From: Tectiglobus sp963922535
Lineage (GTDB): Bacteria > Pseudomonadota > Alphaproteobacteria > Rhizobiales > Hyphomicrobiaceae
Reading direction: 5' to 3'
NCBI GenBank assembly: GCA_963922535.1
Contig: CAWUIN010000033.1
Coordinates: 1-29,042, forward strand
DNA length: 29,042 nucleotides
Made by a program: the position numbers and the translations under genes
In this document: piece by piece, positions 14,341 through 23,191 of the stretch
How the letters are laid out: every line of letters starts with the position of its first letter
Position numbering within the stretch: position 1 is the first letter of the stretch
The notes under the pieces: model-generated
Told to the model about the DNA's origin: nothing
Seen by the model: the letters and a program-made list of their open reading frames with translations, nothing else
Database searches by the model: none

Positions 14341-14967
14341 ATGAGACTGATCGACATACTGAAGCCAGCGCTGGCCGGGGCCTTAATGGCCGCAGTGCTT
14401 CCCGTTGCAGCTGCTTTCGCAGCCCCCGAGATCGGCAAAACGGCACCGGATTTCGCGGGCGTTAACACCAAAGGTGAGACCGTCAAACTGTCCGATTTGC
14501 GCGGCAAGACGGTTATCCTGGAGTGGACTAACCATGATTGTCCGTACGTCAAAAAGCACTATCGGACAAACAACATGCAGGCACTGCAAAAAGACACTAC
14601 CGACAAAGGCATTGTTTGGCTTTCCATAATCTCCTCTGCTCCGGACACGCAGGGCAACGTCACACCGGCCAAGGCCGACGAACTGACTGCCTCACGCAGT
14701 GCGGCGCCAAGTTCCGTCATTCTCGATCCGGAAGGCACCATCGGCCGCCTGTACGATGCCCGCACCACTCCGCATATGTACATCATAAAGCCGGACGGTA
14801 TCCTGGCTTATAAAGGCGCCATTGATGACCGCCCGACTGCCAACGACGCCGACGTCCAGGGCGCTCTCAACTACGTCAAAAATGCACTTGGCCAGCTTGA
14901 AGCTGGTAAGGCCGTCGACCCTGCGGCAACCCGTGCTTACGGCTGCTCCGTCAAGTACGCATCTTAA
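14341..14967 (+). CDS. periplasmic peroxiredoxin-like protein (PprX type)
   Basis: This 208-residue thioredoxin-fold protein of the AhpC/TSA-Redoxin type is exported by an N-terminal signal peptide (cleavage near AFA-AP, residue 28). The likely peroxidatic Cys67 lies in EWTNHDCPYVKKHY. TPHMYII supplies the cis-Pro loop, and Cys202 in YGCSVKY near the C-terminus is a candidate resolving cysteine. By analogy with the Caulobacter ScsB substrate, it would reduce peroxides in the envelope and be recycled by the upstream ScsB-type protein. ATG 14341 has AGGAG eight bases upstream, overlapping the 3' end of the reductase gene, so the two are co-translated. A strong terminator follows. Confidence 0.82.
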   Translation: MRLIDILKPALAGALMAAVLPVAAAFAAPEIGKTAPDFAGVNTKGETVKLSDLRGKTVILEWTNHDCPYVKKHYRTNNMQALQKDTTDKGIVWLSIISSAPDTQGNVTPAKADELTASRSAAPSSVILDPEGTIGRLYDARTTPHMYIIKPDGILAYKGAIDDRPTANDADVQGALNYVKNALGQLEAGKAVDPAATRAYGCSVKYAS

Positions 14968-14998
14968 AGCATAAAAAATTATCATACAGAAATGACTT

Positions 14999-15034
14999 GC
15001 CGCGCTGACCTTGGTCTGCGCGGCTTTTCATTTT
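14999..15034 (+). terminator. intrinsic terminator after the ScsB-peroxiredoxin operon
   Basis: GCCGCGC (14999-15005) pairs with GCGCGGC (15018-15024), and an inner GAC/GTC extends the stem past a T-T mismatch. TTTTCATTTT follows. It lies 31 bp after the peroxiredoxin stop. Confidence 0.85.
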
Positions 15035-15057
15035 GCTGTTCCAAACATCAAGGCAAA

Positions 15058-15079
15058 GCGCCCAACGTGGCGCCTTTTT
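15058..15079. terminator. short hairpin with T-run between convergent genes
   Basis: GCGCC (15058-15062) and GGCGC (15069-15073) enclose a 6-base loop, with CTTTTT on the plus strand and a shorter run on the minus strand. It may back up the plus-strand terminator or help end trpE transcription. Confidence 0.4.
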
Positions 15080-15121
15080 ACATATCTTCGTCGCCTCGGC
15101 ACAAAGGCAGCTCTCAATCGG

Positions 15122-15143
15122 TAGAGATCACGAGCGATCTCTA
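15122..15143 (-). other. 8-bp perfect hairpin directly after the trpE stop
   Basis: TAGAGATC (15122-15129) and GATCTCTA (15136-15143) pair perfectly around a 6-base loop, touching the trpE TGA at 15144-15146. No T-run follows on the minus strand, so it may be a 3'-end stabilising structure rather than a terminator. Confidence 0.4.
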
Positions 15144-16718
15144 TCAGTTGAATGCGCCGCGATTGTTGCCTGCCGATTTGCTGCTCTGCGGACCACCGGC
15201 AAACCGCACAGCTTCCTCTGCCGCGCGAACCAGGGCCTTGGCCTTGTTGATGCATTCCTGCTGCTCGTTTTCAGGCAGTGAATCGTACACTAGACCGGCC
15301 CCAGCCTGCACATGCAGGATGCCGTCCTGCACCAGGGCGGTGCGAAGCACAATACAAGTGTCCATATCGCCGTCGGCCGAGAAATAACCGACACAGCCGG
15401 CATACGGCCCGCGCTTGTCCTTTTCCAACTCATCGATGATCTGCATAGCCCGCACCTTCGGCGCCCCCGAAACCGTCCCGGCAGGAAAACCTGCCAACAG
15501 CGCATCGATCACATCGTATTTCTCATCAAGCCTTCCCGTGACATTAGAGACGATATGCATCACATGGCTGTAGCGTTCAATGATGAACTTGTCAGTCACG
15601 TCTACACTGCCAATCCGGGCAACGCGGCCCACATCGTTACGGCCCAGATCGAGCAGCATAAGGTGCTCGGCCCGTTCTTTAGGGTCGGCAAGAAGTTGCT
15701 CTGAAAGCAATTGATCTTCAGCCAGAGTGTTACCGCGCTGCGCGGTGCCAGCAATCGGCCGGATGGTAATCTCTCCGGCGCGGACGCGCACCAGGATTTC
15801 CGGACTGGAGCCAACTAGCGAGAATTTATTGAAATCCAGGTAAAACAGGAATGGCGATGGATTTGTACGGCGCAGAGCGCGATAAAGGGCGAACGGCGGC
15901 AAGGGAAACGGCATGGAAAAACGTTGCGATAAAACAACCTGGAAAATATCGCCGGCACTAATATAGTCTTTTGCCTTATCCACCATAGCCATGAATTCGT
16001 GTGGCGTGGTATTCGAAGTTGGCTCCTTGAGATCCAGATTATCAGACGCAGCATGCACCTTTGAAGTTATTTCAAGCGGCGTCTCCAATGCTTTCACAGC
16101 CGCTTGCAGCCTCCGTTTTGCCGCTGAATATGCCTTGTCGGCGGTCTGTTTATTGGGCCGGACTGGCGTAATAACCGTGATCTCATCGCTCACCGCGTCG
16201 AAAATCACCATCACCGTCGGGCGTATCAATAAGGAATCAGGCAGCCCCAGGACATCGGGGCGCTGATATGGCAAATGTTCACAAAGACGGACAGTATCAT
16301 AGCCCATATAACCGAAGACACCAGCAGCCATTGGTGGCAGCCCCTCCGGGATCTCGATTCTGGCTTCCTCAAGCAGGGTTCTGAGTGAGGCCAGCGTATC
16401 TTGCTTTTCCGGCTTGAATGCATCTGGCCGGCGGCGTGGATTACGGTTGATCTCGGCCGTATTCCCATTGGCGCGCCAGACGATGTCAGGCGCAAAGCCG
16501 ATCACGGAATAACGCCCGCGCACTGCGCCACCTTCAACCGATTCGAGCAGAAACGACATTGGCTGATCGACCGACAGCTTCATATAAGCGGAAACTGGCG
16601 TTTCGAGATCTGCGACCAAGCGTGTACTGACCACCTGCGGGCAGCCGGCATTGTAAAGATCTTCGAATGCCTCCAGAGACGGTGTAATCTCAATCGGATT
16701 GCTTCGCCGTTGTGCCAA
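15144..16718 (-). CDS. trpE: anthranilate synthase component I
   Basis: TrpE converts chorismate with ammonia to anthranilate, the first step of tryptophan synthesis, using TrpG for glutamine-derived ammonia. The 524-residue protein carries the tryptophan feedback motif LLES (57-60) and the chorismate-binding segments IAGTAQRGNT, DLGRNDVGRVA, FPAGTVSGAPK and YAGCVGYFSADGDMD. It has no TrpG glutaminase domain, unlike the fused TrpE(G) of Rhizobiaceae and Brucella. TTG 16718 is the chosen start, with GAGG eight bases upstream. It lies downstream of ppiD, a neighbour pairing familiar in alphaproteobacteria, but trpG does not follow; the next genes converge from the other strand. I saw no run of Trp codons in the leader that would indicate attenuation. 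Confidence 0.93.
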   Translation of the reverse strand: MAQRRSNPIEITPSLEAFEDLYNAGCPQVVSTRLVADLETPVSAYMKLSVDQPMSFLLESVEGGAVRGRYSVIGFAPDIVWRANGNTAEINRNPRRRPDAFKPEKQDTLASLRTLLEEARIEIPEGLPPMAAGVFGYMGYDTVRLCEHLPYQRPDVLGLPDSLLIRPTVMVIFDAVSDEITVITPVRPNKQTADKAYSAAKRRLQAAVKALETPLEITSKVHAASDNLDLKEPTSNTTPHEFMAMVDKAKDYISAGDIFQVVLSQRFSMPFPLPPFALYRALRRTNPSPFLFYLDFNKFSLVGSSPEILVRVRAGEITIRPIAGTAQRGNTLAEDQLLSEQLLADPKERAEHLMLLDLGRNDVGRVARIGSVDVTDKFIIERYSHVMHIVSNVTGRLDEKYDVIDALLAGFPAGTVSGAPKVRAMQIIDELEKDKRGPYAGCVGYFSADGDMDTCIVLRTALVQDGILHVQAGAGLVYDSLPENEQQECINKAKALVRAAEEAVRFAGGPQSSKSAGNNRGAFN

Positions 16719-17099
16719 ATCAGCTTCCTCAATTTAAATATCACGCTCTCTTGCAGCGAACTTATAGCGAAAGTAATTTTATCGGCGTTCGCCTTTAAGC
16801 ATCTTCAGATAACTGCAATATCCAGAGCCTTATCATCAGTTGCCGTGCGAAGCCGGTAGCGGTGAATTTTTCTACCGGCAAGGGAATTTGTTTGGGCAAG
16901 GACAGCCCCCCCTCAGACAAAAGCATCTGCGAGGCAAGAAAATTCGCCACACCCGCAGCAGAGACTTGGCAAAATCAGCCCGGCTCTTGGCTAAGCCCCG
17001 ACTGTCGACGGTCACTGCCCTATCACCCTCACGGGTTTTCCTCACACATCACTATTTAAACACTGTGACGGAGGGTCGCTATATCAGGATAGTGGCGCA
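16719..17099. other. 381-bp ppiD-trpE intergenic region with one stem-loop
   Basis: No credible gene was found. A perfect 8-bp stem, GCCGGTAG (16852-16859) with CTACCGGC (16872-16879), encloses a 12-base loop and has no adjacent T-run. A trpE promoter is likely here because the gap is too long for simple co-translation. I did not find a tRNA or a Trp-codon leader peptide. Confidence 0.4.
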
Positions 17100-19004
17100 T
17101 TAGCCTCCACTCTGGTCGGCGATACCGACGGTCCGGTCAATGAGCGACTGGTTGGTGGTAACATCAAGACGATTGCGAAGAGCAAGTACATACTGTTGGA
17201 TTACATCTGTGTACAAACCTTGCAGCAGGAGCTGTTCCATCTGTTTCTTTTCATCATCTGTAGGCTTGCCGGGTGCAACGATATCCGTCACTTCGAAAAT
17301 CACGCGCGACTGTCCCCCAGTAGCCGGAGCGGATGCCGCAACATCCTTAGCCATTGTAAAAGCCCGATTAACGGCTGCAGAACTCAGATCCGGCAGACTG
17401 TCATTGCGTTTGAACGGCAGCGTTACCTTTACCTCACCGCCTGCCTCTTTTGCGATCTCATCAAACGCCGCCCCGTCTTCAAGCTTTTTTACGTAATCCT
17501 GCGCAAGTTTGGCGAGCGCCTCGCGTTCTTTTTTCTCCAGCCAGATCTTTTTGGCGTCATCCTTAACGTCTTTAAATGGGCGCTGTTCGGATGCTGTCAC
17601 TTTGAGCACTTTTGTCCAGGCATAGCCGCCATCTGTCAGCTCAATCACTTCGTTTTCAACACCTTTGGCACTGTCAAAGGCACTGGCAATAATTTTACCC
17701 AGATCGGGTGAAGAAATAACCGGTTTGCCGTCACGGCCTTGACCGGACTGGTTAACGGATACGGCTGTTTGAAAAGTGATCTGCAAAAGATCTGCTATTT
17801 CTTTAAAAGTCTTACCGGCCAGACGGTTGTCATCGACAAGATCGTGCAACTTTCGGATTTCGTCGGGTGCTCTGGTTGCGGCAATACTGTCGCGAACTTG
17901 ATCTTTAACCTCGTCAAACGATGGAACTTTGCCTGGAGTAATTTCTGTAACTTTGACAAGCACGGTGCTAAAGCGGCCTTCGATGACGTCTGAGACCTCA
18001 CCGTTCTTAAGGCTGAATGCAGCATTTGCGATTTTAGGATCGATAAGCTGGGCCTTAGTGACCTTGCCAAGATCCATGTCGGTCTTCTGGACTCCGTTAG
18101 CTTCGGCTACGGCGGCAAAATCTTGACCACCGAGAATTTCTGAGCGTGCCTTTTGCGCTTCTTCAACAGATTTGAACGGTATTTGCAGAACCTTACGCGA
18201 TTCCGGCACAGAATAATTATCCTTGTCACGCTCATAACGAGCTTTGAGTTCAGCTTCGGATATGTCGATCTTTTTTTCTGCATCGTCACGCGTCAGCATA
18301 AGAATTTCGACATCGCGCGTCTCATCGGTCATAAAGCGTGACTTGTTGGCTTCATATATTTCCTTTAGTGCCGCATCGTCCGGTTGAGCTGAAATTTTTA
18401 ACGCTGTCTTAGGATCTATGGTAAAATATCGCACCTTGCGCTGTTCGCGATTGAACGTGCGATAAATTTCAAAAAGCGTCTCAGGGATTGTTACGTTTTC
18501 CAGTATTGCTCCGGTTAGCTGCTCGCGCACAATTTCGTCGCGTCGTGTCTCGATCATCTGTGCTTCGTCCATCCCAAGACGGTTGCGCACCTGCTCTAGA
18601 AGCCGGGGACTGAAGTTGCCGTCGCTTCCCTGAAAAAGAGGATCGCGGCGAATATCATCTTCGACAACATTATCGGTCACCGAAAGATTGAGTTCCTGGG
18701 CGTGTATATCGATGGCAAGCGCCCCGATCATACTTGAAAGAACACTATTTTCTATGCCAACCGCACGCGCTTGTTGCGGTGTGAGCCGCTGCCCGAAACG
18801 GGCGGATATCAAACTAACCTGTTCATAATATCTCTGACGAAACTCATGAACGCTGATGTCTTTGTTACCGACGGAAGCGATTGTCGAACTGCCGACACCG
18901 GTAATCATATCTGCTATTCCCCATACAGCGAAGCTGAGGACAAGCAGACCGATCAGGAGTTTGGCGATAAAACCGCCCACCCATTTACGTATCACTTCAA
19001 GCAT
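17100..19004 (-). CDS. ppiD: PpiD-like membrane-anchored peptidyl-prolyl isomerase/chaperone
   Basis: The 634-residue protein has an N-terminal membrane anchor (about 12-34, FIAKLLIGLLVLSFAVWGIADMI), with the rest in the periplasm. A SurA-N-like chaperone region with TPQQARAVGIENSVLSSMI is followed by a parvulin-type domain near the middle (about 240-365), rather divergent in sequence, and a C-terminal SurA-like part. It is expected to assist folding of proteins leaving the Sec translocon. ATG 19004 is favoured because the anchor follows directly; the ribosome site is weak. The short intracellular N-terminus fits PpiD orientation. It is transcribed divergently from tpiA and lies upstream of trpE. 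Parvulin catalytic residues were not verified, so isomerase activity is assumed, not seen. Confidence 0.87.
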   Translation of the reverse strand: MLEVIRKWVGGFIAKLLIGLLVLSFAVWGIADMITGVGSSTIASVGNKDISVHEFRQRYYEQVSLISARFGQRLTPQQARAVGIENSVLSSMIGALAIDIHAQELNLSVTDNVVEDDIRRDPLFQGSDGNFSPRLLEQVRNRLGMDEAQMIETRRDEIVREQLTGAILENVTIPETLFEIYRTFNREQRKVRYFTIDPKTALKISAQPDDAALKEIYEANKSRFMTDETRDVEILMLTRDDAEKKIDISEAELKARYERDKDNYSVPESRKVLQIPFKSVEEAQKARSEILGGQDFAAVAEANGVQKTDMDLGKVTKAQLIDPKIANAAFSLKNGEVSDVIEGRFSTVLVKVTEITPGKVPSFDEVKDQVRDSIAATRAPDEIRKLHDLVDDNRLAGKTFKEIADLLQITFQTAVSVNQSGQGRDGKPVISSPDLGKIIASAFDSAKGVENEVIELTDGGYAWTKVLKVTASEQRPFKDVKDDAKKIWLEKKEREALAKLAQDYVKKLEDGAAFDEIAKEAGGEVKVTLPFKRNDSLPDLSSAAVNRAFTMAKDVAASAPATGGQSRVIFEVTDIVAPGKPTDDEKKQMEQLLLQGLYTDVIQQYVLALRNRLDVTTNQSLIDRTVGIADQSGG

Positions 19005-19423
19005 GACAAACTCGCGGCGTAATTAATAATATCAGTGATTGAAGCGACTGATATAACAGGATGCCAATATCAGCAACCGTGTTAGCAAACTGCCCGCAAA
19101 AGTCGTGTGGATCTCGACACTAAATATTTTTTGCGTCCGGGCATGAGCCATACATCGTACGATATGACGCAAATGGATGAGCAGCGCGACGCCCCTGAGG
19201 CGAAAAACCTCAGCTTCAAAGCACGTGGTTGGAAAATAGTCGCTTGACAACTTTCAATTCGTCTTAACACGTAGTAAATGCCATACGCTTACAAAATCGA
19301 TTTATTGCTCAATCGCTCTAATTCATCTCTCAACCACCTTGACTTTTGGAAGGCGGACTGCTGGAGATTTCAAGGTCTGAGAACTGTGGTTTTAACAGCT
19401 GAAATCAAGTCTCTCCTGCCGAT

Positions 19424-19451
19424 TAGCCCCAGTTATCTAGCCCCAGTTATC
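19424..19451. repeat. 14-bp tandem duplication
   Basis: TAGCCCCAGTTATC occurs twice head to tail (19424-19437 and 19438-19451) with no mismatch, about 90-115 bp before the tpiA start. It could be replication slippage or a doubled regulatory site. Confidence 0.85.
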
Positions 19452-19481
19452 TTTTGACCAGTTCTTTTGATTTGGCTGCCT

Positions 19482-19499
19482 GCAGTAAGGGCAGTAAGG
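19482..19499. repeat. 9-bp tandem duplication
   Basis: GCAGTAAGG is repeated exactly head to tail (19482-19490, 19491-19499), 40-57 bp before the tpiA GTG. It follows the 14-bp duplication by 30 bp. Confidence 0.8.
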
Positions 19500-19538
19500 A
19501 TTGATAGAAAAAGCAAACATCGCACAAAGAGGCGCGCT

Positions 19539-20288
19539 GTGATCAAACCTTTGGTTGCCGGCAACTGGAAGATGAACGGGCTGCGAGCTGCAATGGACGC
19601 AGTGCAAGCCATGTCTGAAGAACTAAGCAGGTCTGAACCAGACTGCGATGTTGTGATTTGTCCGCCTGCGACACTTCTGCCATTACTCGATCAAACACTT
19701 GAAAATTCACACATAAGGCTTGGCGCTCAGGATTGCCATACCGGCACCAGTGGCGCGTATACGGGCGATATTTCTGCTCAAATGCTGAAAGACGCGGGCG
19801 CGTCATGCGTGATTGTCGGCCATTCCGAACGCCGCTCCACTTACGGCGAAACCAATGCCATAGTGCGTGCAAAAGCAGCAGCTGCACATCGTGCCGGCCT
19901 GTCAGCCATCGTCTGTGTTGGCGAGACTGCCGGAGAACGGCGGGCAAACCTGACAGTTCAGGTTGTTGAACGCCAATTGAATGCCTCATTGCCGGATGAC
20001 AGTTGTGCAAACGACGTTATCGTTGCCTACGAACCGGTTTGGGCGATCGGTAGTGGCCAGACACCGGCACCTGAAGACGTTGCAAAAGTACACGCCTGCA
20101 TGCGCCGGGCTCTGGTTGAACGCTTCAAGGATGGAGACCAGTTTCGCCTGCTTTATGGCGGTTCAGTCAAGCCAGGTAACGCAGCAGAACTGATGGCAAT
20201 TAATCATGTCAATGGTGCTCTTGTCGGCGGCGCAAGCCTTGTGAGCGAAGATTTCCTTGGTATTATCAGCTATTATGCTGATAAATAG
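19539..20288 (+). CDS. tpiA: triose-phosphate isomerase
   Basis: TpiA interconverts glyceraldehyde-3-phosphate and dihydroxyacetone phosphate in glycolysis and gluconeogenesis. The 249-residue barrel has catalytic Lys11 (GNWKMNG), His95 (VGHSERR) and Glu165 (AYEPVWAIGSG), plus the phosphate loop LYGGSVKPGN. GTG 19539 is chosen because AGAGG lies six bases upstream and the conserved VIKPLVAGNWKMNG starts there; a longer frame from 19467 has no family resemblance. It is divergent from ppiD and followed by a small secreted protein, secG and pyrG. The grouping of tpiA, secG and pyrG is common in alphaproteobacteria. Confidence 0.95.
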   Translation: MIKPLVAGNWKMNGLRAAMDAVQAMSEELSRSEPDCDVVICPPATLLPLLDQTLENSHIRLGAQDCHTGTSGAYTGDISAQMLKDAGASCVIVGHSERRSTYGETNAIVRAKAAAAHRAGLSAIVCVGETAGERRANLTVQVVERQLNASLPDDSCANDVIVAYEPVWAIGSGQTPAPEDVAKVHACMRRALVERFKDGDQFRLLYGGSVKPGNAAELMAINHVNGALVGGASLVSEDFLGIISYYADK

Positions 20289-20328
20289 CTGTTGCGTTTA
20301 ATTGCGCAGAGGGGCGGAATATAAACTG

Positions 20329-20763
20329 ATGCGGTTTCACAAAATTTCCACTAAACTACAGCTTACCATTGTTAGTATGATGATGGTTTCACTTTTGTCG
20401 AGCCAGGCATTCGCGCGTTCGAATTTGACGGCTGATCAAGCAAAAGCATGTCAAGATGCAGAGGCTGAACGCGATAATCTCAATACCCGGGAACTGCGCG
20501 ATCTGCTTGGCAAAAAGCCCCGCGAAGCCGCAGCAGGTCTCAACGGTGAACAGCTCAGGAATTTGCGTCGGCTCATTGAACTTGACGAGCAGGTTATATT
20601 CAAATGCCGCCTTATCGCGCATCCCGATCTCAAAAAACGTCAGCCTGGAAAGCCGATCATTTCAATCCCCATCCCGGATTTACCAGTGCGAAAACCTAAA
20701 CGCGCAAAAGATAAATCAAAACAAACTGTACTGTTGCCTTTGCCAATTCGTAAGCCTAAATAA
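20329..20763 (+). CDS. small secreted basic protein, function unknown
   Basis: I do not recognise a family. From ATG 20329 the product has 144 residues, with a signal peptide (cleavage near AFA-RS, residue 29). The middle is charged and helical (DQAKACQDAEAERDNLNTRELRDLL...LNGEQLRNLRRLIELDEQVIFKCRL) with two cysteines, after which comes a Pro/Lys-rich tail. The tail contains the doubled phrase LPVRKPK and LPIRKPK, the second at the very C-terminus. A TTG at 20302 would add nine residues before the signal and is less likely. It sits 40 bp after tpiA on the same strand, so co-transcription is plausible. The basic tail could bind anionic envelope material, but nothing shows this directly. Confidence 0.6.
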   Translation: MRFHKISTKLQLTIVSMMMVSLLSSQAFARSNLTADQAKACQDAEAERDNLNTRELRDLLGKKPREAAAGLNGEQLRNLRRLIELDEQVIFKCRLIAHPDLKKRQPGKPIISIPIPDLPVRKPKRAKDKSKQTVLLPLPIRKPK

Positions 20764-20937
20764 TAATACGGCAGGTCGAACGAATGCATGACTTTCATAT
20801 TCGGTTTTTTATGATTGACAAATTTTTTTTCAGATCTGTCCGGGCAACCCGCTCTCAAGAAATACGATACCTGAAACATAATACATGCATCACGTCTAAC
20901 GACTTGTTGGAAATTGTTTTACACAGAAGGTTTGTCA

Positions 20938-21333
20938 ATGATTGAGGCTCTCCTCATAATTCATCTCATGATTGCCGCAGCAATGGTCGGGGTGGTGCTT
21001 TTACAGAAGTCAGAAGGTGGCGCGCTTGGCATGGGCGGCGGCGGCGGTGGCGGCGGCTTTTTGACTGGCCGCGGAACAGCCGATCTGCTAACGCGCACGA
21101 CTGCCGGTCTTGCCATCGCTTTCTTTGCCACCAGTCTGCTGCTGTCTGTTTTGCCTAATCTTTTGAAGGCACCACAGGCTTCACGTTTTAACACCCCTGC
21201 AACGATGACAGATGCACCACAATCTGGAGAAACCAACGATGGCTCCGGCAAGGCGACCGGCGGTGGCGTTCTTGATGCGTTAAAGAGCGGTCAGGGCAAT
21301 CAGCGCGTTCCATCCATCCCTCAAACTCAGTAA
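20938..21333 (+). CDS. secG: SecG, protein-export membrane protein
   Basis: SecG is the small accessory subunit of the SecYEG translocon. The 131-residue protein has two membrane helices (about 3-21 and 53-75) separated by the family signature VGVVLLQKSEGGALGMGGG, here with an unbroken run of eight glycines before FLTGRGTADLLTR. A C-terminal Gly/Ser/Gln-rich cytoplasmic tail of about 50 residues follows, as is usual in alphaproteobacteria. ATG 20938 is preceded by GAAGG at suitable spacing. It lies upstream of pyrG on the same strand, with 108 bp between them. Confidence 0.93.
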   Translation: MIEALLIIHLMIAAAMVGVVLLQKSEGGALGMGGGGGGGGFLTGRGTADLLTRTTAGLAIAFFATSLLLSVLPNLLKAPQASRFNTPATMTDAPQSGETNDGSGKATGGGVLDALKSGQGNQRVPSIPQTQ

Positions 21334-21441
21334 TACCAATGCCATACCATTCAGATCTGCAAGCCATAGTGCAACTAAATCGTGGACAGCGCTGAAATGC
21401 CGCTTCGAATCTTCAGCTTTCTCGTATAACAGTCATGGCCC

Positions 21442-23067
21442 ATGCAACGGTACATTTTCATTACCGGCGGCGTGGTCTCCTCCCTTGGCAAGGGCCTCGC
21501 ATCAGCCGCTCTCGGAGCGCTTCTTCAAGCGCGGGGTTATTCTGTGCGATTGCGCAAACTGGACCCTTATCTCAACGTCGATCCGGGCACCATGAGCCCG
21601 AATCAACACGGTGAAGTCTTCGTCACAGACGATCAAGCTGAAACGGATCTCGACCTTGGTCATTACGAGCGTTTCACCGGCGTACCCGCACGCCGCTCAG
21701 ACAGCGTTACGGCAGGGCGCATATATCAGAAAGTTCTGAAGCAAGAACGCAAAGGCGAATTCAATGGTGGCACGGTGCAGGTCATCCCGCACGTAACCGA
21801 TGCCATCAAAGAATTCGTCGTTGCCGACAATAAAGGCGTTGATTTCATCCTTGTTGAGATTGGCGGTACGGTTGGCGATATCGAAGGCCTGCCGTTTTTT
21901 GAGGCCATACGCCAGCTGAACAATGAACTGCCCCGTGGCTCATCCATATTTGTGCATTTGACTCTCGTGCCTTTTATTCCATCGGCAGGTGAACTGAAAA
22001 CCAAGCCAACGCAGCATTCCGTCAAGGAGCTGCGCTCAATTGGTATTCAGCCCCACATCCTGATGTGCCGTTGCGACCGTGAAATTCCAATTGCAGAGCG
22101 CAGCAAGATTGCACTGTTTTGCAATGTGCGCGAAAGCGCGGTAATTCAAGCGCTTGACGCACGATCGATTTACGATGTTCCACTTGCCTATCACAATGAA
22201 GGGCTGGATCGCGAAGTGCTGGAGGCATTTGGCATGACCGGGGAACCGTCGCCCGACCTTAAGCGCTGGCAGACCATTTCAAAGGCTTTGGCCTCCCCCG
22301 AAGGCGAAGTCACAATTTCAATTGTTGGCAAATATACACTTAAGGATGCCTATAAATCTCTTAACGAAGCCTTGGTGCACGGCGGATTAGCCAACAACGT
22401 CCGTGTCAAACTGCACTGGGTCGATGCCGAACTGTTAGAAGGGCAGGATCCGGCGTCGCATTTCGAGGGAGTGGATGGTATCCTGGTGCCGGGTGGCTTT
22501 GGCGAGCGCGGCTCACAAGGCAAGATTATTGCTGCCAAATTCGCACGTGAACGCAAGGTGCCGTATTTCGGCATTTGCTTTGGTATGCAAATGGCCTGTA
22601 TCGAGGCTGCCCGCAATCTGGCCCGCCTTAAACATGCCAGCTCCACGGAATTCGGCCCGGCTAAGGACCCGATTGTCGGTCTTATGACGGAATGGGCACA
22701 CGGCAATCGAATGGAAAAGCGCCAGGCAAACGGCGATCTTGGCGGCACGATGCGTCTTGGCGCCTATGATGCAGTTCTTGCCAGCGACAGCCGTATTGCA
22801 ACTATTTATGGCACGACGTTTATATCAGAGCGCCATCGCCACCGCTATGAAGTCAATATGGCTTACCGTCAGACGCTGGAGGAGGTTGGCCTCAAATTTT
22901 CCGGCATTTCACCGGACGGCCAGTTGCCGGAAACCGTCGAATACCCCGAACACCCTTGGTTCATCGGCGTCCAATTCCACCCCGAACTTAAAAGCCGGCC
23001 GTTTGAGCCGCATCCACTCTTCAAGAGCTTTATATCTGCCGCTGTGAAACAGAGCAGATTGGTATAG
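21442..23067 (+). CDS. pyrG: CTP synthase
   Basis: PyrG makes CTP from UTP, ATP and glutamine. The 541-residue length is typical. The N-terminal amidoligase domain begins MQRYIFITGGVVSSLGKGLASAALG (P-loop) and contains CDRE and QDxxS-like segments. The C-terminal class I glutaminase domain has the nucleophile Cys379 in GICFGMQ (most family members have Leu before the GMQ) and the His-Glu pair in VQFHPELKSRP. ATG 21442 starts the conserved MQRYIF; another ATG at 21435 is out of frame. It follows secG on the same strand. Confidence 0.96.
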   Translation: MQRYIFITGGVVSSLGKGLASAALGALLQARGYSVRLRKLDPYLNVDPGTMSPNQHGEVFVTDDQAETDLDLGHYERFTGVPARRSDSVTAGRIYQKVLKQERKGEFNGGTVQVIPHVTDAIKEFVVADNKGVDFILVEIGGTVGDIEGLPFFEAIRQLNNELPRGSSIFVHLTLVPFIPSAGELKTKPTQHSVKELRSIGIQPHILMCRCDREIPIAERSKIALFCNVRESAVIQALDARSIYDVPLAYHNEGLDREVLEAFGMTGEPSPDLKRWQTISKALASPEGEVTISIVGKYTLKDAYKSLNEALVHGGLANNVRVKLHWVDAELLEGQDPASHFEGVDGILVPGGFGERGSQGKIIAAKFARERKVPYFGICFGMQMACIEAARNLARLKHASSTEFGPAKDPIVGLMTEWAHGNRMEKRQANGDLGGTMRLGAYDAVLASDSRIATIYGTTFISERHRHRYEVNMAYRQTLEEVGLKFSGISPDGQLPETVEYPEHPWFIGVQFHPELKSRPFEPHPLFKSFISAAVKQSRLV

Positions 23068-23191
23068 TTAATTTCATGCATGTTTCAGTATCGGTGTAGC
23101 TTTAACAAAGCCATGCCGATAGCCTTTGGATAGAGTACATTAAGTGGATGAATTATAAATAGAAATTCTACTTATTGAGCATCCCAACCCG

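Larger units (their letters stand above)
19005..19538. other. 534-bp divergent ppiD/tpiA intergenic region
   Basis: I see no gene here. It contains a perfect 6-bp hairpin CTGAGG/CCTCAG (19195-19213), a TTGACA hexamer on the plus strand at about 19245 without a clear -10 partner, and two short tandem duplications close to tpiA, listed separately. Promoters for both genes must lie here. Confidence 0.4.

Noticed and set aside
16719..17099. trp attenuator leader peptide before trpE
   Set aside because: No run of tryptophan codons on the minus strand and no hairpin with a T-run near trpE.
16840..17103. Small plus-strand frames in the ppiD-trpE gap
   Set aside because: No family resemblance, overlapping frames of similar length, no convincing ribosome site.
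19032..19270. Small minus-strand frames upstream of ppiD
   Set aside because: Two overlapping frames with no motifs in a promoter-bearing region.
21030..21060. GGC-rich run in secG as a microsatellite of interest
   Set aside because: It encodes the glycine-rich loop normal for SecG proteins.
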